NCBI GenBank assembly: GCA_033809415.1
Contig: JAPXLT010000147.1
Coordinates: 1-11,433, forward strand
DNA from: JAQVUB01 sp033809415
Lineage (GTDB): Bacteria > Verrucomicrobiota > Lentisphaeria > Oligosphaerales > Oligosphaeraceae
Reading direction: 5' to 3'
DNA length: 11,433 nucleotides
Made by a program: the position numbers and the translations under genes. Within the stretch, counting starts at the first letter, position 1. Each line of letters begins with the position of its first letter. The notes under the pieces were generated by a model. The model ran no database searches. It was given only the letters and a program-made list of their open reading frames with translations, and was not told the origin of the DNA. Below are positions 1-6,633 of this stretch, one piece after another.

Positions 1-1380
1 CGTGACGAGACTCTTCGCCAGCAGGCGGAGCGTCTGGCAGCAGCCAATGCACTGGTTTTGACGAAGAGCGATGAGATTCAGTCGGCGCGAGTGGAAATAC
101 AGGGTTTGAAGCGCAAGGTTTCAGATATGGAAACACTCAATGCGCGTTTGAACGAACAGTTGACGGGTGTCATCCGGCGCCAGGCGGATTATGATAAAGA
201 AAATGTGGATTTGAAGGCAAGGCTGGTGGAAGAGGCACAGCGACGCGGTGAATTGCAGCAGCAACTCGAGAAAAATCAACAGGAGCTGGAGGCCAAAACG
301 GCCTTGAGCATACGCCTCGAGAAGGCAATTGCCGGAGCAGAGCAAAAGAGCGAAGAACTTGGCAAACAACTTGCAGCCGAACAACAGAAAATGCGTACCT
401 TGCAGGAAGACCTTAGCAGCAGCAAAACCAAATCCGAAGCCGTGGATGGATTGACCAGCAACTTGATCGATCTGCAGAACCAGCTGAAGGCAAGGACGCA
501 GGAACTGGCGCAAGCGAAGAACGATCTTCAGGCCGGGCAGACGCAACTGTCGGTCATGACCGAGCAACTCAAGCGCAGGGATGAACAGGTTAAAGAACTC
601 GCGGCGGTTAAAGAAAGTCAGACGGAGCGCATCTGGCTCAACCGCCTGGCCGATCTGAACAGCAAGCTCGAACAGGAAGAGAACCGCCGCAAGGCACTCG
701 AAATTGCCCTGATTCAGAAAGAAGCCGAAAGCCGGAAAACGGCTGCTGCGGAACCTCCGGCAGCAACGCCTTCTTCTTCGCCCGTGACCAATCAGGCGCC
801 ATCCGGTAGTTCCTATACCGAGAAAGAGGTGCTGATAAACGGTTTTTTGCGTCAGGCGCTGGATGCTGAAAGGAGTCAGAAGACAGAGGCGGCTGTATGG
901 AATTATCAGAAAGTGCTGGAGCTCGAACCGGCTCATTTGCTGGCGTTGAAACGCCTGGGCCTGATCGCTGCCAATACCGGCAATGATGACGACACAGTTA
1001 AATATTTGAAGCTGGCCTTTCGTTATGATCCTGATGACACGAACGTTTTATTAGCTTTGGGCTATGCCATGATTAATCTGCGCCAGCCGGAATGGGCCTT
1101 CTCCTACTTGGGGCGAGCCGTGGCACTCGAACCGGCTAATCCTACATTATCTCGACTATTCGGCGGTGCCCTGGTCGACTTGGGCTGGACGCAGGCCGCT
1201 GAGGCACAGTTCAGCAAAGCATTGCGGCTGAATCCTAAAGACCCGCACTCGGCTTTCAATCTGGCGGTGCTCTGCGCTACCGCCAATCCCCCGCGCATGG
1301 AAGAAGCAAAAAAATGGTACAACCAGGCCGTCCGAAATGGAGCTGAAAAAGACCCGCGCTTCGAAGCGGAGTTCAAATAA
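1..1380 (+). CDS. Coiled-coil and TPR-repeat protein, 5' end missing
   Basis: The frame is open from base 1, so the gene begins left of the window. The TTG at 58 is not a convincing start. The visible 459 residues fall into three parts. The first is a long Glu/Gln/Lys/Arg-rich heptad-like coiled coil (roughly residues 1-245). Next comes a short Pro/Ala/Ser/Thr linker (about nt 742-830). The C-terminal part has about four to five tetratricopeptide repeats (nt 830-1380), recognisable from the spacing of W-N-Y-Q, L-x-P and A-L-x-x-L-G elements. TPRs bind proteins and long coiled coils act as spacers or oligomerisers, so a scaffold or envelope-associated assembly role is plausible. No enzymatic motif is seen. 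Any signal peptide or membrane anchor would lie outside the window. It ends with TAA, directly followed by a T-run and a CACGAAA-type repeat. The architecture is clear; the function is unknown. Confidence 0.85.
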   Translation, partial: RDETLRQQAERLAAANALVLTKSDEIQSARVEIQGLKRKVSDMETLNARLNEQLTGVIRRQADYDKENVDLKARLVEEAQRRGELQQQLEKNQQELEAKTALSIRLEKAIAGAEQKSEELGKQLAAEQQKMRTLQEDLSSSKTKSEAVDGLTSNLIDLQNQLKARTQELAQAKNDLQAGQTQLSVMTEQLKRRDEQVKELAAVKESQTERIWLNRLADLNSKLEQEENRRKALEIALIQKEAESRKTAAAEPPAATPSSSPVTNQAPSGSSYTEKEVLINGFLRQALDAERSQKTEAAVWNYQKVLELEPAHLLALKRLGLIAANTGNDDDTVKYLKLAFRYDPDDTNVLLALGYAMINLRQPEWAFSYLGRAVALEPANPTLSRLFGGALVDLGWTQAAEAQFSKALRLNPKDPHSAFNLAVLCATANPPRMEEAKKWYNQAVRNGAEKDPRFEAEFK

Positions 1381-1383
1381 AAC

Positions 1384-1412
1384 ATTTTTTAACAACGAAA
1401 AAACACGAAAAG
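1384..1412 (+). repeat. CACGAAA-type dispersed repeat, single arm (copy 1)
   Basis: A T-run followed by AACAACGAAAAAACACGAAA begins four bases after the stop codon of the TPR gene. It matches one arm of the inverted repeats at 3041-3166 and 4641-4707 and the arm at 7366-7408. It reads away from the gene with the T-run nearest the stop codon, as in the other stop-adjacent copies. It may double as a weak 3' end signal, but no matching stem is present here. Confidence 0.6.
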
Positions 1413-1440
1413 GCTTGGGGTGGACTGGCGTCCACAACCA

Positions 1441-1558
1441 ACACGGACTTTACACGGACTTTACACGGACTTTGCACGGACTTTGCACGGACTTTGCACG
1501 GACTTTGCACGGACTTTGCACGGACTTTACACGGACTTTACACGGACTTTACACGGAC
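1441..1558 (+). repeat. 11-bp tandem repeat ACACGGACTTT, 10 full copies plus a partial
   Basis: Ten full units in perfect 11-bp register are followed by the first eight bases of another. Only the first base of the unit varies. Units 1-3 begin with A, units 4-8 with G and units 9-11 with A. Because 11 is not a multiple of three and the unit has no in-frame stop, all three forward frames stay open through it. That produces spurious reading frames that extend the downstream gene at its N-terminus. Confidence 0.95.
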
Positions 1559-1563
1559 AACAA

Positions 1564-1595
1564 ATCGGACGGATCGGTCGGATCGGTCGGATCGG
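1564..1595 (+). repeat. 9-bp tandem repeat GGATCGGTC, about 3.5 copies
   Basis: Units GGATCGGTC at 1571 and 1580 are preceded by ATCGGAC and followed by GGATCGG. The array runs straight into the conserved tail of the composite element. The copy at 10211-10302 has about 1.5 units at the same place. Confidence 0.85.
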
Positions 1596-1634
1596 CGATG
1601 TTGGAATCAGCCCCTGAAGGCGCGACATAATCTC

Positions 1635-1720
1635 TGTCCATTGTCCCTTGTCCATTCAGCAGTCCATTCTTGTCCATTCCGTCCATCGTGTCCATTCTTG
1701 TCCCTGTCCCTTGTCCATAG
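1635..1720 (+). repeat. Degenerate GTCCAT/TGTCCC tract
   Basis: GTCCAT occurs seven times and GTCCC about three times in roughly 85 bases, at irregular 8-14 bp spacing. The tract fills the space between the composite repeat and the ribosome-binding site of the lipoyl/SDR gene. A few related TGTCCA words also sit at 10296-10302 and 7302-7316. It is a low-complexity decayed repeat. No promoter can be called with confidence inside it. Confidence 0.6.
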
Positions 1721-1730
1721 GAAGAGGCTT

Positions 1731-3020
1731 ATGATTTATCCGGTTGTTTTAGAAAAATTGTACGAGAACATGGATGAAGCCACGGTTGGTCAATGGCTTT
1801 TTTCGCCTGGGGACAAAGTCTGCAAAGGGGACATTCTTGTTCAATTGATTGCCGACAAGATGTCCGCCGAAATTGCAGCACCGGCGGATGGAATTCTGGC
1901 GGAGGTTCTGGTTCCTGAAAAGTCGGTTGTTCCGTATGGCGTTGTTCTTGGCGTTATCACGGATGCCGGCGAGTCTTCTTGGGACAGTGCCAGTTTTCGA
2001 CAGAGCAACCGGGAACGTATCGAGAATCATCAGAAACAAACTTCGTTGAATCTGGAACTGCTTTCGGAACAGCCGGCACGCCCAAAGGATTCGGACACCC
2101 CGCCCCCCCGATTGAAAGCTGCTCCTGCCGCCCGCATCTTTGCCCGAAATGCAGGCGTGGACTTGCAGGCTGTCGCTGACTTTTGCGGGAAGGAGTTGAT
2201 TCATCGCAAAGATGTTGAAGAATATATCGCAGCCCAGGAAAAAACTGCCGCAAAAGTGGAAGTCGCCCCGCAGCAGAAGTCTGCACGGCGGGTTGTCCTG
2301 GTGACCGGCGCCAGCGGGGGAATTGGTCTGGCTGCTGCGGAAAAACTGGCGCTTGCGGGATATGACCTGGCTTTGCAATATCATGCCCATGCGGAGCGCC
2401 TGACTGCAATTCAGGAGCGATGCCGTCAGGCTGGGGCATCGGTGCGCCTGTTCGAGGCGGACTTGTTGCAGCCTGGCGCCTCGGCGAAGCTGGTGCAGCA
2501 GGTTCTCGAGGCTTTCGGGCGGATTGAAGTGCTGGTCTGTTGTGCAGGCATTCTCGATGATGCACCTGTCGCTTTCATGAGCGATGAACAGTGGAGCAGG
2601 GTGCTTCAGCTGAATCTGACCGTACCCTTCGAGCTGACAAGGGCAGTAGCCATGCCCATGTCACGACAAAAATGGGGACGTCTTATTTATCTGGCCTCGG
2701 ATGCCGGACGCATGGGGTCGGCAAACCGGGCAAATTACGCAGCCGCAAAAGAAGGCTTGCTGGGATTCTCGCGCTCCGTGGCACGCGAATTGGCCGGATT
2801 GGGCGTGACAGCCAATGCCCTCTGCCCTGGATTTATTGACACGGCGATGACTGCCGTCATCCCAGAACGGCGCCGTCAGGAGCTATTCAAGGGAATCCCC
2901 TTGCGGCGTTTCGGAACCCCGGAGGAAGTCGCAAGCCTGATCGTTTTCCTCGCCTCGGATGCCGCCTCGTATATCACCGGACAGCAATTCAGTGTTGACG
3001 GCGGCCTGTTCATGGGCTGA
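1731..3020 (+). CDS. Lipoyl domain / E3-binding-like domain / short-chain dehydrogenase fusion
   Basis: The start is ATG 1731, preceded by AGGAAGAGG; the open frame upstream is only repeat DNA. The product has 429 residues. Residues 1-78 form an E2-type lipoyl domain, with the modifiable lysine K43 in I-A-D-K-M and the typical A-P-A-D-G turn. Residues about 129-168 resemble the peripheral subunit-binding domain of 2-oxo acid dehydrogenase E2 proteins (A-P-A-A-R at 131-135, G-V-D-L at 142-145, D-V at 161-162), but the usual GTGxxGR loop is degenerate. Residues 187-429 are a complete FabG-like SDR: TGASGGIG 192-199, CCAG (for NNAG) 270-273, and catalytic N295, S323, Y336 and K340. Here an SDR occupies the place of the E2 acyltransferase domain. 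Seen: one uninterrupted frame with all catalytic residues. Inferred: NAD(P)H-dependent carbonyl/alcohol chemistry docked to a 2-oxo acid or acetoin dehydrogenase-type complex through E1/E3. The substrate is unknown, and no E1 or E3 gene is in the window. Confidence 0.9.
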   Translation: MIYPVVLEKLYENMDEATVGQWLFSPGDKVCKGDILVQLIADKMSAEIAAPADGILAEVLVPEKSVVPYGVVLGVITDAGESSWDSASFRQSNRERIENHQKQTSLNLELLSEQPARPKDSDTPPPRLKAAPAARIFARNAGVDLQAVADFCGKELIHRKDVEEYIAAQEKTAAKVEVAPQQKSARRVVLVTGASGGIGLAAAEKLALAGYDLALQYHAHAERLTAIQERCRQAGASVRLFEADLLQPGASAKLVQQVLEAFGRIEVLVCCAGILDDAPVAFMSDEQWSRVLQLNLTVPFELTRAVAMPMSRQKWGRLIYLASDAGRMGSANRANYAAAKEGLLGFSRSVARELAGLGVTANALCPGFIDTAMTAVIPERRRQELFKGIPLRRFGTPEEVASLIVFLASDAASYITGQQFSVDGGLFMG

Positions 3021-3040
3021 ACTAGGGTACCCGAGGAATT

Positions 3041-3166
3041 CTTTTTGAACAACGAAATGCCCGAACGGACACGAAAAAATTTCATGGAAGTAACTTTTTC
3101 TGCGAGAATGCGTCGTGCTTGCCATGAAATTTTTTCGTGTCCATTAGTGTCTTTAGTTGTAAAAAG
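3041..3166. repeat. Large palindromic element of the CACGAAA family (copy 2)
   Basis: An exact 21-bp inverted repeat (3067-3087 against 3122-3142, core GACACGAAAAAATTTCATGG) encloses a 34-nt spacer. The similarity continues outward imperfectly to a T-run at 3041 and an A-run ending at 3166. It fills most of the spacer between the convergent SDR-fusion and DUF2851 genes. As RNA it would fold into a long hairpin from either direction, so it may act as a bidirectional 3' end element. Its relatives elsewhere mark it as a MITE-like dispersed palindrome first. Confidence 0.8.
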
Positions 3167-3181
3167 TGTCACCTAACGGGG

Positions 3182-4606
3182 TCATTGATGCATTACATCA
3201 GGAGCGCTGATGAATGGGCAACTAAAACAGTCGTGAGACAATGCCAGGCAGAAATTCTGATAAATATCAAGCAGCCCCTGCTGATGATAAGCCTTTTTCA
3301 GGATTTCCTTTGCTCTGCTGGGAGGCACCAGGAAACGATGGCAGGCTTCCCGGAAAAGGTGATTATCCTGTCCCGGAGGCAATTCCATCCAGGCCTGGAG
3401 GGCGAGTAGTGCCGTTGGCGAATTTTCCCCATCTTCCTGTTCTGCCCGTGCAGCTATGGCAGGGAGAAGCACGTTGAGAACCAAGTCCCTTGCCCGACTC
3501 TTTCCCAGTAACGCTGACTCCGGATGCAGGCGGCTCGAGAAATCCTTGCTGTTGCGCCACAGGGAATCGCCTTCCGGGAATTCGAGCAGGCAGTTCAACA
3601 GCTGCTTCGTGGTGCTCACATGCCCTGTGATTCCCAGCAACCAGGCTTCCGGATCGTACTGCACCTTTTCCAGCCAAAGGAAGCCGGCTTGCAGGCGGCG
3701 CTGGCAGCTGTTGCAGGGTCTTCCTCCGCTTCGCTGCCAAGTCAGATCGAGCGCTTGCAGGCCGCTTTCCCACCAGTAGTGCCAACACGTGCCAAGGTAT
3801 TCCCGGAACTCTGGCAGCACCTTTTCGCGGGTGGGGTCCGGGAGCAGACCAGCCAATCCGAAGAGGATCGCCTGACGTTGCTCCGGCTTGGAAAAGCTGC
3901 TCAGCAATTTCAAGTTGGCTGCTTTCGCCAGGGAATAGAAAGGGAGCCGGTTGTTGGCATAGCCCAGCCCGGCGAAGAATTCCTGGTACAGGTTCTGGGA
4001 AAAACCTGCTTCCGCACTGCGACGAAGGAAGCGATCTTTTTTGCTGGCAAAGCGTGCCAGAGCGGCCGATTGCAGAAGACGCTGCACGTTCCCATTATCG
4101 AGCAAGGCCCATTGCAAAGCGCAGCTGCCTGGAGGAACCTGCCGCGCATAAGGATAAAATGCTTCTTCCACATCGCTGAGCAAACGTTGCCAGGAAGGCA
4201 GCAGATAATGACGGATCTCGAGCGTCTTCAGCTGCCCCGGCGTTTTTTCCGGCGGCAGATCATGCTGCCAGACGACATGCAAAATGACCTTGTCATAGGC
4301 AGGGTCGTTCTGATGCCCATGCCGGAGCCAGTCCGATGAGTAACGGTGAATCTCGACATCGCCACGGGACAACTGCGCATCAAAAAGCAATGCCGCCCGG
4401 CTGAAATCCGGTCCGGCCGCATTGTTCCAAGTGCCGACGCTGACGATGCGCAGCGCCGTGCCGTCACAGCAACGCAGATTTGCCGTCAATAACTTTTCAT
4501 TCCAGATGATCTGTAAAAAACGTTCGCTGAATTGACATTGTTCACTTGAACCAATACATTTTTCACAATGCCGATTTCGAGCCGGAAATGGATTTTGTTC
4601 AGGCAT
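3182..4606 (-). CDS. DUF2851 family protein
   Basis: The 474-residue product matches the DUF2851 family, which is conserved but has no established function. Diagnostic stretches are F-L-Q-I-I-W at 30-35, G-T-W-N-N-A-A-G-P-D-F at 58-68, R-G-D-V-E-I-H at 81-87, D-W-L-R-H-G-H at 92-98 and V-I-L-H-V-V at 107-112. The C-terminal Q-G-L-L-D-I-Y...C...C-x2-C-P pattern also fits. Three cysteine clusters stand out: C14/C17/C24, C298/C301 and C453/C460/C463, which suggests metal or Fe-S binding (inference). The GPDF...GDVEIH order recalls nuclease-like D...ExK/H arrangements, but this is speculative. The start is fixed by a perfect AGGAGG 8 nt upstream. The protein has no signal peptide and is probably cytoplasmic. 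It is convergent with the SDR fusion and divergent from the protease gene. Confidence 0.88.
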   Translation of the reverse strand: MPEQNPFPARNRHCEKCIGSSEQCQFSERFLQIIWNEKLLTANLRCCDGTALRIVSVGTWNNAAGPDFSRAALLFDAQLSRGDVEIHRYSSDWLRHGHQNDPAYDKVILHVVWQHDLPPEKTPGQLKTLEIRHYLLPSWQRLLSDVEEAFYPYARQVPPGSCALQWALLDNGNVQRLLQSAALARFASKKDRFLRRSAEAGFSQNLYQEFFAGLGYANNRLPFYSLAKAANLKLLSSFSKPEQRQAILFGLAGLLPDPTREKVLPEFREYLGTCWHYWWESGLQALDLTWQRSGGRPCNSCQRRLQAGFLWLEKVQYDPEAWLLGITGHVSTTKQLLNCLLEFPEGDSLWRNSKDFSSRLHPESALLGKSRARDLVLNVLLPAIAARAEQEDGENSPTALLALQAWMELPPGQDNHLFREACHRFLVPPSRAKEILKKAYHQQGLLDIYQNFCLALSHDCFSCPFISAPDVMHQ

Positions 4607-4614
4607 GCTTTGTG

Positions 4615-4620
4615 CCTCCT
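4615..4620 (-). promoter_or_regulatory. Shine-Dalgarno site of the DUF2851 gene
   Basis: AGGAGG on the minus strand lies 8 nt upstream of the ATG at 4606-4604. It is the strongest ribosome-binding site in the window. It decides the start and places the N-terminal cysteine cluster inside the protein. Confidence 0.8.
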
Positions 4621-4640
4621 GTTCGAGTATCAGAACATTT

Positions 4641-4707
4641 TTTTAACCACGAAACACACAAACAGCCACGAAAATTTCATGTTTTTTCGTGCCTTTCGTG
4701 GTTAAAA
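4641..4707. repeat. Inverted repeat of the CACGAAA family in the divergent spacer (copy 3)
   Basis: TTTTAACCACGAAA at 4641-4654 and its exact reverse complement at 4694-4707 enclose 39 nt that hold further CACGAAA and TTTCATG words. It occupies much of the 128-bp gap between the divergent DUF2851 and protease starts, so it lies within their promoter or leader region. It could supply or disturb promoters; no clear -35/-10 pair is visible. Confidence 0.8.
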
Positions 4708-4734
4708 CCCATTTTGGATGCCCTCAAATTTAAG

Positions 4735-6144
4735 ATGAATACAAATATGCGAGTTTCCAGTTCGGTCATAATGATTTTTGCATGGATAGGAATTCTGATG
4801 ACTGCGTTGGCTCAGGAGCCTTTGCAGAGTTCCGGCACGGGTATATCTTCGGTGCGGGTGACCCCTGCGGTCAAAGCGGTGAACCGTGCACTGCCCTGGG
4901 TCGTCAATATCGGAACGCAGCAGGTTCTTCGGGTGAACGACCCCTTTGACCTCTTTTTCAACCAGTTTTTTAATCCGCATTATCAACGTCGGGAAGTGAT
5001 CACCAAATTTTTCCCGCTGGGAAGTGGCGTCATTATTGATCCGGCCGGTCTGGTGATAACCAATTATCACGTAGTGCAGCGTGCTGGCAGCGTCGAGGTG
5101 CGTCTCTGGAACGGGAAATCATATCCTGCAGTACTGGTCGGCTATGACCAGCCTAATGACCTCTGCCTGCTCCGCTTGAACGGGGATTTTTCCGGGGCGA
5201 ATGCCTTGACCGCAGCCAATTTTGCCCGTTCAGAGGACTTGTTGCTGGGCGAAACGGTGATCAGCATCGGCAACCCTTTTGGACTCGAACACAGTGTGTC
5301 GCTGGGAGTGCTTAGCGCATTTAACCGCAGCCTCACTGAAGGGAATATCTCATTTTCGGATATCATCCAGACCGATGCGGCGATCAATCCCGGCAACAGC
5401 GGCGGTCCCCTGATCAACCTCGATGGAGATTTGATCGGAATCAATCTGGCCATCCGTCAGGATGCCCAGGGCATCGGATTCGCCATTCCTTTGGCCAGAA
5501 TCGAGCTTTTTCTCAGCTACTGGCTGCGTCCCGAGCATTTCAGCAATGCTTTTCTTGGCTTGCAAACGGGCGAGTTGCTTACACCGGGCACCCGGCGTGG
5601 ACTCTGCCTGCCAGAGTTGCTCGAGGACAGCCCGTTGTGCAAAGCCGGTCTCCGTCAGGGTGATGAATTAGTCGCGGTGAATGGGCGTCCGGTTACCCGG
5701 CATGTTGATTTCGGGCGGGCGGTTTGGCAAGTGAAAACATCGGATCAGATCGAAATAACTCTGGCAGGCGGACGTAAAGTCCGTGTCGAAGTAGAACAGA
5801 TGCCGGACGCCATGCTGATCAGAACCCGTCTTGGAATCAGCGTGCAAAAACTGACCCCGGCTCTGCGGCGGGCAATGGGCTTTACAGAAGAGATTGCCGG
5901 GCTGGCGATCAGCGAGTTGATCCCCCAGGACATGTTTTCCATGCAGCAGAATCTCTGGCGGGATATCTTGAAGCGCGGTGACATCATTATCGAGGTCGGC
6001 GGCAAAGCCATCCCGGAACCCCGTGCCCTGGCGGAACTTCTTTCAGAGACTCACAGCGGCCAGGCAATACGCATGGTTGTCATCAGCATTAATCAAAGCC
6101 GACGCACCTACCAGCCGCTGGCAGTGGATGTGATTCTGAATTAG
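4735..6144 (+). CDS. htrA: HtrA/DegP-type periplasmic serine protease with two PDZ domains
   Basis: The 469-residue product starts at ATG 4735, although ATG 4747 is also possible; both have weak ribosome-binding sites. The frame continues upstream to 4546, but that part crosses the inverted repeat and lacks a signal peptide. Residues 1-27 form a Sec signal peptide (hydrophobic V-I-M-I-F-A-W-I-G-I-L-M, cleavage near A-L-A-Q). The trypsin-like domain has the full triad: H112 in I-T-N-Y-H-V-V, D142 in N-D-L-C-L-L-R-L and S222 in P-G-N-S-G-G-P-L. PDZ1 spans about 273-355 (A-F-L-G-L-Q...G-D-E-L-V-A-V-N-G) and PDZ2 about 366-465 (R-G-D-I-I-I-E-V-G-G). This is the usual DegP/DegQ order and length. 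Family members degrade or refold misfolded envelope proteins in the periplasm. No regulator or partner gene is adjacent. A GGGTGCA array starts two bases after the stop. Confidence 0.95.
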   Translation: MNTNMRVSSSVIMIFAWIGILMTALAQEPLQSSGTGISSVRVTPAVKAVNRALPWVVNIGTQQVLRVNDPFDLFFNQFFNPHYQRREVITKFFPLGSGVIIDPAGLVITNYHVVQRAGSVEVRLWNGKSYPAVLVGYDQPNDLCLLRLNGDFSGANALTAANFARSEDLLLGETVISIGNPFGLEHSVSLGVLSAFNRSLTEGNISFSDIIQTDAAINPGNSGGPLINLDGDLIGINLAIRQDAQGIGFAIPLARIELFLSYWLRPEHFSNAFLGLQTGELLTPGTRRGLCLPELLEDSPLCKAGLRQGDELVAVNGRPVTRHVDFGRAVWQVKTSDQIEITLAGGRKVRVEVEQMPDAMLIRTRLGISVQKLTPALRRAMGFTEEIAGLAISELIPQDMFSMQQNLWRDILKRGDIIIEVGGKAIPEPRALAELLSETHSGQAIRMVVISINQSRRTYQPLAVDVILN

Positions 6145-6146
6145 AG

Positions 6147-6230
6147 GGTGCAGGGTGCAGGGTGCAGGGGGCAGGGGGCAGGGTGCAGGGTGCAGGGTGC
6201 AGGGTGCAGGGTGCAGGGTACAAGGTGCAG
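6147..6230 (+). repeat. 7-bp tandem array GGGTGCA, 12 units (array 1)
   Basis: Twelve 7-bp units start two bases after the protease stop codon. Most are GGGTGCA; two are GGGGGCA and the last two are degenerate. The G-rich strand is the coding strand of the upstream gene. Four GGG runs at regular 4-nt spacing could form a G-quadruplex in DNA or in the mRNA 3' end (inference). GTTTAAAGAGTGGCGC follows directly, and a near copy of it occurs at 10514-10529. Confidence 0.93.
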
Positions 6231-6312
6231 GTTTAAAGAGTGGCGCGTTCGTAGTGCAGTGGTGCGTTTGTATGATTTTTATGTAGAAAAGATTGGTTGC
6301 AGGACCTGAAAA

Positions 6313-6633
6313 ATGAAAAAGATTGATTTGATCATCATGTTTTTTATCGTAGTGCTGATTGTTGCTGCATTTGTCATGTTTACGCCATTGCTGGCGGAGC
6401 AGAGCCGGTTGCAGGACGAGATCAGCAAATTGCTCGAGGAGCAGCGGGCGGTTAAATATGAACTGAGCGTGTTGCAGAAGGAAATCAATGCCTTGAGCAA
6501 AGGGGAGCCAAAGGCGGTTATGCGCGTGGCACGGGAAAAATTCAATTATTGCCGTGATGGCGAGGAAATCTATCAGCTGGAATATATTGCGCCGGAAGCT
6601 TCGTCCAGCACGATAAACAGGAGCACAGAATGA
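6313..6633 (+). CDS. ftsB: Septum formation initiator, FtsB/DivIC family
   Basis: The product has 106 residues with the full FtsB/DivIC layout. There is a short cytoplasmic N-terminus, one transmembrane helix (about 6-26), a periplasmic coiled coil (about 28-63) and the family C-terminal signature A-R-E-K-F-N-Y...G-E-E-I-Y-Q-L (73-89). Family members bridge FtsL and FtsQ in the divisome and help activate septal peptidoglycan synthesis at mid-cell. The ATG has AGGA 8 nt upstream. TATGAT at 6271-6276 is a possible -10 box, but no good -35 accompanies it. The gene overlaps the fumarase beta gene by ATGA, so the two are probably co-translated. No FtsL or FtsQ gene is adjacent, so the assignment rests on architecture. 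Confidence 0.85.
   Translation: MKKIDLIIMFFIVVLIVAAFVMFTPLLAEQSRLQDEISKLLEEQRAVKYELSVLQKEINALSKGEPKAVMRVAREKFNYCRDGEEIYQLEYIAPEASSSTINRSTE

Larger units (their letters stand above)
1431..1642 (+). repeat. Composite intergenic repeat element, expanded copy
   Basis: The element has a short lead (CCACAACC), an 11-bp tandem array, a 9-bp tandem array and a conserved tail containing GGCGATGTTGGAAT and GGCGCGACATAATC. The same order of modules recurs at 10211-10302 with nearly identical lead and tail but a much shorter array. This shows that the parts form one dispersed unit and that the array changes length inside it. It lies in the gene-free 1381-1730 spacer. There is no transposase and no obvious terminal inverted repeat. 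Confidence 0.8.

Noticed and set aside
121..936. Long minus-strand frame opposite the coiled-coil gene
   Set aside because: It is a shadow frame. The plus strand shows clear heptads and TPRs, and the antisense product has no recognisable domain.
1441..1558. CRISPR array
   Set aside because: The units are contiguous 11-mers without spacers and no cas gene is nearby.
1337..1630. Small reading frames across the 11-bp and 9-bp arrays
   Set aside because: All three frames are open only because the repeat lacks stop codons. The peptides are repetitive and have no ribosome-binding site.
1494..1730. N-terminal extension of the lipoyl/SDR frame through the 11-bp array
   Set aside because: The sequence is a translation of tandem repeats. 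The true start at 1731 has a ribosome-binding site and begins the lipoyl domain exactly.
3067..3142. Classical intrinsic terminator
   Set aside because: The stem is long and AT-rich with a 34-nt loop and no clear T-tract after it. It belongs to a dispersed repeat family, so I list it as a repeat with a possible 3' end role.
4546..4734. Upstream extension of the protease frame
   Set aside because: It overlaps the DUF2851 gene start and the inverted repeat and would bury the signal peptide.
6248..6276. Promoter for the ftsB-like gene with TATGAT
   Set aside because: The -10 resembles consensus, but the -35 at proper spacing matches only about half of TTGACA. It is not enough for a separate feature.
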